Source: Acidobacteriota bacterium
GTDB lineage: Bacteria; Acidobacteriota; Terriglobia; Bryobacterales; Bryobacteraceae
Direction: 5' to 3'
DNA: 64,000 nucleotides
NCBI GenBank assembly: GCA_029776225.1
Contig: JAKOTR010000031.1
Span: forward strand, 1 to 64,000
The position numbers and the translations under genes were made by a program. Positions 54,421 through 61,224 of the stretch are shown in pieces (within the stretch, counting starts at the first letter, position 1; every line of letters starts with the position of its first letter). The notes under the pieces are model-generated. The model was not told where the DNA came from and searched no databases. It saw only the letters and a program-made list of their open reading frames with translations.

Positions 54421-54891
54421 GTGCAGAACATTATCAGAGTTGTTCTCTTGGCCTCGGCGTTCTGCGTAGGCATTTTCGCCCTGTGGGAAATCGGGGCTTT
54501 TGTATCCGGATTCTTGAGGACTCCGGAACAGGCGGCGCCGGACGTGGAAGCCGCAAAGACGACGCCGGAAGCGCCGCCGGCGGCCAAGCCGAAAGCTCCC
54601 GCGCCGCGCGCGAAGGTCTCCGAATCCGCCGCCGTGCCCGCGCCCGCACCGCCGGTTTCTGTCCGGCGCGAGCCGCCGTTCCCCACTGAGCAAGACATTC
54701 TCCCCGGAATGGGGCGCGAGGAACTCCGCGCGGAATTCGGCGAGCCCAGGCTGCGGGCGTCCAGCTACGAGCGCGGGTCGTTGCTCGAGACCTTTGTATA
54801 TCAGGACGAGGCCCGCAACGCAGTCACCGGCGCGAGGTTGCTGAACGGGACGGTGATTGCCGCCGACACCGCCGCGATCCACCGCGATTAG
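54421..54891 (+). CDS. Small single-span membrane protein with Pro/Ala linker
   Basis: 156 residues from GTG 54421 (AGAGAGG upstream). One N-terminal transmembrane helix (RVVLLASAFCVGIFALWEIG), a low-complexity Ala/Pro/Lys linker (about 45-90), and a C-terminal domain of about 60 residues: FPTEQDILPGMGREELRAEF, GEPRLRASSYERGSLLETFV and Y. This resembles the SmpA/BamE-like beta-hairpin ('G-M-x-x-x-E-x-x-x-x-F-G-x-P'), known from outer-membrane assembly and other periplasmic proteins. It is not a lipoprotein (no lipobox). No operon partner. The BamE-like match is by pattern only. Confidence 0.65.
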   Translation: MQNIIRVVLLASAFCVGIFALWEIGAFVSGFLRTPEQAAPDVEAAKTTPEAPPAAKPKAPAPRAKVSESAAVPAPAPPVSVRREPPFPTEQDILPGMGREELRAEFGEPRLRASSYERGSLLETFVYQDEARNAVTGARLLNGTVIAADTAAIHRD

Positions 54892-55045
54892 TTTCGAAAG
54901 GCCTGTTTCGTATACCCGCCTGAGGACCGGAGCGCCCCCTCGCGGTCTGGCGAGCCGTTCGCAAATGTGCGGTTGATGGTAGGATAGTGCCTTTGGGGGG
55001 CCTGAACCGGGGGCCCCTTTATGCTCGGCCCGAGCCTGACCGTGC

Positions 55046-55930
55046 ATGACTAAACTGATTCTCTCCATTCTTGCTACCTGTTCCCTCTCGCTGTTGCCGG
55101 CCCAAAGTCCTTTCGCCTTCCGCGAGGTGAATGGTGAAGCGATGGAGCTTACCGACGGCGGGAAGCCGGTTTTCCGGTATAACTTCGGGATGATTCTGAA
55201 GGAAGGCTTCCCGGAATCGATGCGCCGTTCCACCTACCTGCATCCCGTGTACGCGCCGGGCGGCGAAGTGCTCACCGACGACTTCAACCCTGACCACCCC
55301 CACCATCGCGGCATTTCCTGGATGTGGCCCGTGGTGATGGTGGACGGCAAGCTGTACGACCTGTGGACGATCCGCGGCATCCGCCAGAAGTTCGAGCGCT
55401 GGACGTCGCTCGAGACGAAGGCGAAGTACGCCGTCCTGGGCGTTCAGAACGGCTGGTATATCGGAGACCGACGGGTGGTCAAGGAAGAGGTAAGGATCCG
55501 CGTTGAGCCGGTCAGGAACAATACCCGCCGGCTCGACTTCACCCTGAAGTTCGACGCAGTGGACGCGCGCGTGGAAATCGCTGGCGAGCCGGACCAGAAC
55601 AAGGGCTTCGGCGGCTTCTGCTTCCGCTTCGCGCCGCGCGACGGCGGTGCGGAAAAAACCGTGATTCGAACCGCCACCGGCGTCCTCTCCAAGGACGGCA
55701 TTCAGACGATTCAACCCTGGGCGCAGCTCGAAGGAGTTTTCAATGGGCGGCCCGCGGGCGCTCGGATTGAGGATATGCGGTCCAACCCGGGCTATCCGAA
55801 TCCGTGGCTGCTGCGGCATGGGTTCGGTCTTCTAAACGTGTCCTATCCCGGCCTGCGCCCCGCGGTGATCGACGGGCGCGCGCTCGTACTGAAATACCGC
55901 GTCACACTCTTCTCGGGAACGCTGAAGTAG
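55046..55930 (+). CDS. Secreted DUF6807 (PmoA-like) family protein
   Basis: 294 residues. Signal peptide MTKLILSILATCSLSLLPA. The family core is present: FRYNFGMILKEGFPESMRRS, YLHPVYAPGGEVLTDDFNPD and the signature HPHHRGISWMWPVV (His cluster), then beta-sandwich strands to RYRVTLFSGTLK-like end. DUF6807 is annotated 'methane oxygenase PmoA' in databases by a misleading name; no such activity is proven. The conserved HxHH cluster may bind metal or form a sugar-active site; these proteins are common near glycan-use genes in acidobacteria and planctomycetes. Transcribed as a single gene here. Confidence 0.85.
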   Translation: MTKLILSILATCSLSLLPAQSPFAFREVNGEAMELTDGGKPVFRYNFGMILKEGFPESMRRSTYLHPVYAPGGEVLTDDFNPDHPHHRGISWMWPVVMVDGKLYDLWTIRGIRQKFERWTSLETKAKYAVLGVQNGWYIGDRRVVKEEVRIRVEPVRNNTRRLDFTLKFDAVDARVEIAGEPDQNKGFGGFCFRFAPRDGGAEKTVIRTATGVLSKDGIQTIQPWAQLEGVFNGRPAGARIEDMRSNPGYPNPWLLRHGFGLLNVSYPGLRPAVIDGRALVLKYRVTLFSGTLK

Positions 55931-55989
55931 GAGCGAGATTTTTTGCCACAACCGGCCGGCGTCCGCCATCTGTGCTGAAGCGGTGAACT

Positions 55990-56727
55990 GTGCGGGACGA
56001 AGACTTTGTGGCGTTTCTCCAATGGGCGATGCCGCAAATGGGGCTCCGCTGGGCGGGATTCCGCAAAGTGCGGGGCCAAGTCCGCAAGCGCGTGGCCCGG
56101 CGTATCGCCGAGTTGAGTCTTACCGGTCTTGAGGAATACCGCGACTGGTTGAAGACTCACCCGGAGGAATGGTCTGTACTGGATGCGGCCTGCCGGATCT
56201 CCATCACGCGTTTCTATCGAGACCGCGCCATCTGGCAATTTCTGGAATCGCACCTCCGCGCGCCGGAGGTCCGGGGCTGGTCCGCCGGTTGCGCCGCCGG
56301 GGAGGAGCCGTACACGCTGGCGATCCTTCTCCGCCTCGCCGGCCGCCGCTATTCGATTCTCGGGACCGACACGGACGCCCACCAGATCGAGCGCGCGTGG
56401 AAAGCCTGCTATCCCGCGGGCAGCCTGCGCGACCTTCCGCCGGCGTGGCGCGAGGCGGCCTTCGAACCAAAGGGCTGCCTGCGGGCTGAGTTCCGTGCCG
56501 GCGTGCGGTTCCTCCTTCAGGACATCCGGCGGGAGATGCCGGAGGGCCCCTTCGATCTGATTCTGTGCCGCAACCTGGTTTTCACCTACTTCGCCGAGGA
56601 CATTCAGCTCGAGATAGCCAGCCGGCTGGCCTCGCGCCTTGCACCTGGCGGTTTCCTGGTGGCCGGGATGCACGAAACGGCGCCCGGGTTTAAACGTCTG
56701 GCGCCAGGGATTTTTCAGCCCGCCTAG
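55990..56727 (+). CDS. CheR-type protein-glutamate methyltransferase, orphan
   Basis: 245 residues from GTG 55990. N-terminal helical domain (FVAFLQWAMPQMGLRWAGFR, VRKRVARRIAEL), then RISITRFYRDRAIWQFLE, equal to the FFRD motif; the SAM-binding motif SAGCAAGEEPYTLAILLRLA (family GCSTGEEPYSLA) and FDLILCRNLVFTYF (family CRNVLIYF). The S-T of motif I is A-A. The last part ends early but includes LASRLAPGGFLVAGMHET. It should methylate a glutamate on a receptor or a similar substrate. There are no che genes in the window, so its partner is unknown; such orphans can also act in signalling unrelated to chemotaxis. Confidence 0.85.
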   Translation: MRDEDFVAFLQWAMPQMGLRWAGFRKVRGQVRKRVARRIAELSLTGLEEYRDWLKTHPEEWSVLDAACRISITRFYRDRAIWQFLESHLRAPEVRGWSAGCAAGEEPYTLAILLRLAGRRYSILGTDTDAHQIERAWKACYPAGSLRDLPPAWREAAFEPKGCLRAEFRAGVRFLLQDIRREMPEGPFDLILCRNLVFTYFAEDIQLEIASRLASRLAPGGFLVAGMHETAPGFKRLAPGIFQPA

Positions 56728-56790
56728 ATTCACCCGCCGCCGCCCGGCGCGCCGTCCTCCGGGGATGCGTCAATCGCGTTCAGGACCGGT

Positions 56791-56910
56791 TCAAATTCTC
56801 CAGAGCGCGCCAAGCAGCCCTTTGAGCGCGGCCAGCGCCAGCACGAGGGCCACTCCGAAGGAAGCGGCGGCCGCCGCCACGAGTCCCGTCACAATCTCAA
56901 GAGCATTCAT
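56791..56910 (-). CDS. Predicted 39-residue single-span membrane protein
   Basis: ATG 56910 to TGA 56791 on the minus strand reads MNALEIVTGLVAAAAASFGV followed by ALVLALAALKGLLGALWRI. This is a clean hydrophobic helix with a short polar N-terminus and a basic/aromatic C-terminus, typical of small membrane peptides. There is no clear ribosome site, only a GC hairpin just upstream, so its expression is unproven. It is the only convincing frame in the 600-bp gap between the CheR and nrdJ genes. Confidence 0.4.
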   Translation of the reverse strand: MNALEIVTGLVAAAAASFGVALVLALAALKGLLGALWRI

Positions 56911-57325
56911 GGTCTATTCGGCCCCGTTCGGGGCCACTACCGGAACCGAAACAATCGTCCGGCCGCCGGTTTTTCTGTAGGGCCTTGGCGGACGGCAGCG
57001 AAGTTCCGGCTGTAGACTATGAGGGGGCCCGCCGCCGCGGGCAGCGAACTCGGCAAGATCACGGATATTCTGGTTGGCAGTTCTCATGGCTCCTTCGGCG
57101 GAAAATGGAGGGGGTAGCGTTCCCGAGGGCCTGTAGGGGGTAGAACCGCCGTACCGGGCGCGGAACGGCGAATTTTGCGGTAGACTGTAAATAGATCTAC
57201 TGCATATAGATATTTTTCTTGACGCAGCCCAATATATTGGGGGATGATTGCAAGCCGTGGGGTGCTCCTTAGCCTGGGATTTGCAGGAGCTCCCAAATAA
57301 TTTTTGCTGAGAGGAGCCGGACCTG
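56911..57325. other. Non-coding leader upstream of nrdJ
   Basis: About 415 bp without a supported gene; the last 150 bp are AT-rich and hold the candidate NrdR palindrome. A purine-rich GAGAGGAG lies ahead of the nrdJ start (57308-57315). No B12 box that I recognise, so a cobalamin riboswitch is not called. Confidence 0.4.
57228..57241. promoter_or_regulatory. Candidate NrdR box upstream of nrdJ
   Basis: Perfect 14-bp palindrome CCCAATATATTGGG centred about 90 bp before the nrdJ start. NrdR boxes have an AT-rich palindromic core of this form and usually come in pairs about 31 bp apart; a degenerate second site (TGCATATAGA, 57201-57210) is roughly at that distance. NrdR represses ribonucleotide reductase genes in many bacteria. 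Confidence 0.5.
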
Positions 57326-60121
57326 ATGGGTCAGCTTAGTGTCGATTTGAGTGCCCGTGTCCAGAATTGGAACAAGAAACTGAACAGCACAGAACGGAAG
57401 GGATTGTCATTTCCGCGATATTTCACCGCCCACCTTGCGAAGGACCGGACACCATACGACGAGTGCCGTTGGGAAATCCGCACCGCAAGCATCACCAACG
57501 ACAAAGGCGCGGTGATCTTCGAGCAGCGGGACGTGGAAGTCCCGGCGGACTGGTCGCAGACCGCCACGAACATCGTCGCCAGCAAGTACTTCCACGGGCG
57601 GCTCGGGTCGCCGGAGCGCGAATCGAGCGTCGCGCAGCTTGTGCGCCGTGTGGTGAATACGACCACCGAGTGGGGGAAGGCCGGCGGCTACTTCAAGACC
57701 GATGCCGACGCGGAGAATTTTCGCGATGAGCTGGCGCACCTGATATTAACCCAAAAGGCGAGCTTCAACTCCCCCGTGTGGTTCAACGTCGGCGTGGCGG
57801 AAGCTCGAGGCTATGGCTGGTATTACGACCAGGATTCGGATGCCATCGCGCGGCTGGCGCCGGGCCAGAGCCGGCCGCAGTGCTCGGCCTGCTTCATCAA
57901 CTCGGTTGACGATTCGCTCGAATCCATTCTCGAGCTGGCCAAGACCGAGGGCATGCTCTTCAAGTGGGGGTCGGGCACCGGCACGAACCTGTCCACTTTG
58001 CGCGAAGAGAACGCCCCCCTTTCCGGCGGAGGCCGCGCTTCCGGGCCGCTCAGCTTTATGAAGGGCTTCGACGCCTTTGCCGGCGTCATCAAGTCCGGAG
58101 GGAAGACGCGCCGCGCCGCCAAGATGGTGATCCTGAACGTCGATCACCCGGACATTGAAAAGTTCATCTGGTGCAAGGCCAAGGAAGAAAAGAAGGCGCA
58201 CACGCTGGTGGACGCCGGCTACGACGCTTCTCTGGATGGCGAAGCCTACAGCTCGGTGTTCTTCCAGAACGCCAACAACTCGGTTCGTGTTTCCGATGAG
58301 TTCATGCTCGCCGCTGTCGAGGACGGCGACTGGTGGACGCGGTCCGTTGTGAACGGCCAGCCGGTGAAGCGCTACAAGGCCAGGGAGTTGCTGAGGCAGA
58401 TCGCGCAGGCAACGCACGAGTGCGGGGACCCCGGCATGCAGTTCGACACCACGGTGAACCGCTGGAACCCGTGCAAGAACTCCGGGAGGATCAACGCCTC
58501 CAATCCCTGCTCGGAGTACATGTTCCTGGACGATTCGGCGTGCAACCTGGCTTCGCTCAACCTGCTGAAGTTTCTGGGGCCAGACGGCAAGTTCAACGTG
58601 GAAGCGTTCCGGCACGCGGTGGACACCATCATCCTGGCGCAGGAGATTTTTGTCGACTCGGCGAGCTATCCCACCGAGAAGATCGCCAGCAACTCGCACG
58701 TATTCCGCCCGCTTGGCCTGGGGTTTGCGAACCTGGGCGCGCTGTTGATGTCGCTGGGCCTGCCCTACGACAGCGATGAGGGCCGGGATTACGCCGCCGC
58801 CGTGACGGCGGTGATGTGCGGCCAGGCCTATCTCACCAGTTCGCGGATCGCCGAGGCAGTGGGACCGTTCCCCGCTTACGAGCAGAACGAGGAACCGTTT
58901 CTGGAAGTCATCCGCATGCATCGCGGGTCGGTGAGCCGCATCAACCCGCGGCACGCCCCGGAAATCGTCGAGGCGGCGCAAAAGGTCTGGGACGAAGCGT
59001 ACGAATCTGGACGTCGCCACGGCTACCGCAACGCGCAGGTGACGGTGATTGCGCCTACGGGCACCATCGGCTTCATGATGGACTGCGACACCACCGGCAT
59101 CGAGCCCGACCTGGCGCTCGTGAAATACAAGAAGCTGGTCGGCGGCGGGGTCATCAAGATCGTCAACAACACCGTGCCGCAGGCGCTGATCCGCCTCGGT
59201 TACACGCCCGAGCAGGTGGAAAAGATTGTCAGCTACATCGACGCCACGGGCACGATTGAAGGCGCGCCGGGCCTCAAAGAGGAGCACCTGCCGGTGTTCG
59301 ATTGCAGCCTCCGCCCGCAGAACGGCTCGCGGTTCATCCACCACATGGGCCACATCCGAATGATGGCCGCCGTGCAGCCGTTTATCTCCGGCGCCATCTC
59401 GAAGACGATCAACATGCCCGAGGATTCCACCGTCGAGGACGTGATGAACGCCTACATCGAGAGCTGGCGGCTGGGGCTGAAGGCGGTCGCGATTTACCGC
59501 GACGGCTCCAAGCGGGTGCAGCCGCTCAGTTCCGGCGACGGGAAGGAGAAGCGCGCCGCTGCGCCCGCGGAGAGGGTCGTTTACCGGCCGGTCAGGCGGA
59601 AGCTGCCCGACGAGCGGCAGTCCGTCACTCACAAGTTCTCGATTGCGGGGCATGAGGGCTACGTTACCGTCGGGCTGTATGAGGACGGCACGCCCGGCGA
59701 GTTGTTCATCACCATGGCCAAGGCGGGGTCAACCCTCTCCGGCCTGATGGACGGCTTCGCCACTGCCATCAGCTTCGCGCTGCAATACGGCGTGCCGCTG
59801 AAGTTCCTGGTGGATAAGTTCAGCCACGTGCGGTTCGAGCCGAGCGGCTGGACCGCCAATCCGAAGATCCCCTATGCGAAATCGCTGCTCGACTACATCT
59901 TCCGCTGGATGGGCGCGCGGTTTCTGGGGCCCGAGTACGCACTGACCGAAGCGGGCGAGACAACAAAGCTGACGCCGACGGAGCCCGACCCGCAGCCGAG
60001 CCTGCCGTTTGCTCCCGTGGCCGAGGACGCGCCCGCCTGCTCGGAATGCGGCTCCATCATGACCCGCAACGGCAGTTGCTTCAAGTGCGCCAACTGCGGT
60101 GGAACAAGCGGGTGCTCGTAA
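57326..60121 (+). CDS. nrdJ: Adenosylcobalamin-dependent (class II) ribonucleotide reductase
   Basis: 931 residues from ATG 57326. N-terminal region with VEVPADWSQTATNIVASKYF, then the ten-stranded barrel: SFNSPVWFNVGV, PQCSACFINSVDDSLESILE (with the first redox Cys), FKWGSGTGTNLSTLR (catalytic region), and NPCSEYMFLDDSACNLASLN with the active-site Cys and Glu. The loop PTGTIGFMMDCDTTGIEPDL is typical. The C-terminus (CSECGSIMTRNGSCFKCANC) is a zinc ribbon that also carries redox Cys. It reduces ribonucleotides to deoxyribonucleotides using B12, with or without oxygen. No inserted intein. Single gene ending in a strong hairpin. Confidence 0.96.
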   Translation: MGQLSVDLSARVQNWNKKLNSTERKGLSFPRYFTAHLAKDRTPYDECRWEIRTASITNDKGAVIFEQRDVEVPADWSQTATNIVASKYFHGRLGSPERESSVAQLVRRVVNTTTEWGKAGGYFKTDADAENFRDELAHLILTQKASFNSPVWFNVGVAEARGYGWYYDQDSDAIARLAPGQSRPQCSACFINSVDDSLESILELAKTEGMLFKWGSGTGTNLSTLREENAPLSGGGRASGPLSFMKGFDAFAGVIKSGGKTRRAAKMVILNVDHPDIEKFIWCKAKEEKKAHTLVDAGYDASLDGEAYSSVFFQNANNSVRVSDEFMLAAVEDGDWWTRSVVNGQPVKRYKARELLRQIAQATHECGDPGMQFDTTVNRWNPCKNSGRINASNPCSEYMFLDDSACNLASLNLLKFLGPDGKFNVEAFRHAVDTIILAQEIFVDSASYPTEKIASNSHVFRPLGLGFANLGALLMSLGLPYDSDEGRDYAAAVTAVMCGQAYLTSSRIAEAVGPFPAYEQNEEPFLEVIRMHRGSVSRINPRHAPEIVEAAQKVWDEAYESGRRHGYRNAQVTVIAPTGTIGFMMDCDTTGIEPDLALVKYKKLVGGGVIKIVNNTVPQALIRLGYTPEQVEKIVSYIDATGTIEGAPGLKEEHLPVFDCSLRPQNGSRFIHHMGHIRMMAAVQPFISGAISKTINMPEDSTVEDVMNAYIESWRLGLKAVAIYRDGSKRVQPLSSGDGKEKRAAAPAERVVYRPVRRKLPDERQSVTHKFSIAGHEGYVTVGLYEDGTPGELFITMAKAGSTLSGLMDGFATAISFALQYGVPLKFLVDKFSHVRFEPSGWTANPKIPYAKSLLDYIFRWMGARFLGPEYALTEAGETTKLTPTEPDPQPSLPFAPVAEDAPACSECGSIMTRNGSCFKCANCGGTSGCS

Positions 60122-60131
60122 GCACCCGCTT
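60106..60131. terminator. Bidirectional terminator between nrdJ and the phosphatase gene
   Basis: Perfect 11-bp stem AAGCGGGTGCT / AGCACCCGCTT with CGTA loop. The nrdJ TAA (60119-60121) lies in the loop and second arm, and the opposing gene's TGA is at 60131-60133, so one hairpin serves both convergent genes. Confidence 0.75.
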
Positions 60132-61183
60132 CAACCTCTCAATTCGACGTGATCGATAATCCGGCCGCCCGGAGTGACGGCTTCGAGAAGCGCGCGCTTA
60201 CCGTCCACGCTCACCTTCAGAAAGTGCGCGGTCTTCTCGAGCATTAGAGTGATTCCGGGCAGCGGCGCATCCACATCGTAGAGCGGCCCGCCGCCTCCTC
60301 CCGATACGAAGTAGTGGATTCCGTTGCTCAGAAAATGTTCGTAGGCGTGATCGTGGCCGCTGAAGACAGCGGTCACGTTGTACTTCTCAAACAGCGGAAC
60401 GAACTTCACCGTGTTGGGGTTGATGCCGCGGTTCTTCTTTGCGCTGTACGGCGGACGGTGAAACGCCACAAACCGCAGGTCAGCATTCTGGTTCGCCGCC
60501 AAGTCCTTTTCGAGCCACTCTAGCTGCCTCTGCCAGAATCCAGGGTCGGGGATATTCTCGAAATCCGTTTGCAGGATCGTGAAGTGAGCCGAGCCCCAAT
60601 CGAACGAGTAGTAGGGTACGGTTTGCAAGAATTCGAAAAACAGCGGGCTGTTCCTTTCATGGTTGCCCGCTGCGGGAAAGAACGCCGCGCTCCGGAGCAG
60701 TGCGCGCTCGATCTCGAAGAACTTTTTCCATTGCGACGTCTTCTTGCCGTTGTCGACCAGGTCGCCAGTGTGGATGAGGAAGTCGGGTTTGGTTCTCAGA
60801 ATGGCGTCAACAATGCGCCGGTGCACGCGGTGGCCGGACTGCGTGTCGCCGTACACCACGAATTGAAACGGCGCCGGGCCGGTGGGCGGAGTCTTGAAGC
60901 TGCCCTCAATGGTCTTGCCGTCCGCCTGGAAATCGTAGCAGTACCTTGTGCCCGGCTGCAGGTTGTTGAAAGTGACTTTGCCCGCGCGTGGCGTCTTCGT
61001 GTTGCCGGTCACCCAGCCCACCGTCGCGCTGTGCGGGCCGACGTTGACGGCGAACGGGCCGCCGAACAACTCGCCCTCACCCGCTATGATCGGCCCAGGC
61101 AACCTTCGCGCGCCCGTCTGGGCGATTGCAAGCGAGACGGCAAGCAGCACCCCGGCCCAGTAGCCCCTCTTGGCAACAGGCAT
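60131..61183 (-). CDS. Exported purple-acid-phosphatase-like metallophosphoesterase
   Basis: 350 residues from ATG 61183 (the preceding codon is also ATG). Signal peptide (GYWAGVLLAVSLAIAQTGA). Residues about 35-100 form a fibronectin-III-like domain (AVNVGPHSATVGWVTGN; FNNLQPGTRYCYDF). The calcineurin-like domain has all metal blocks: VVYGDTQSGHRVH (GDxQ), LIHTGDLVDNG (GDxxDxG), AAGNHERNSP (GNHE), FVAFHRPPYSA, VTAVFSGHDHAYEH (GHDH). It hydrolyses phosphomonoesters in the periplasm or outside. It lies 38 bp after the helicase gene's stop on the same strand, so may be cotranscribed with it. Confidence 0.9.
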   Translation of the reverse strand: MPVAKRGYWAGVLLAVSLAIAQTGARRLPGPIIAGEGELFGGPFAVNVGPHSATVGWVTGNTKTPRAGKVTFNNLQPGTRYCYDFQADGKTIEGSFKTPPTGPAPFQFVVYGDTQSGHRVHRRIVDAILRTKPDFLIHTGDLVDNGKKTSQWKKFFEIERALLRSAAFFPAAGNHERNSPLFFEFLQTVPYYSFDWGSAHFTILQTDFENIPDPGFWQRQLEWLEKDLAANQNADLRFVAFHRPPYSAKKNRGINPNTVKFVPLFEKYNVTAVFSGHDHAYEHFLSNGIHYFVSGGGGGPLYDVDAPLPGITLMLEKTAHFLKVSVDGKRALLEAVTPGGRIIDHVELRG

Positions 61184-61224
61184 CAAATTTTAGTGTAGCG
61201 GGTGGGTATCGTGAGGACGCCCGC

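Noticed and set aside
56911-57325. Cobalamin riboswitch ahead of nrdJ
   Set aside because: No B12 box or matching stems recognised; the AT-rich palindrome fits NrdR better.
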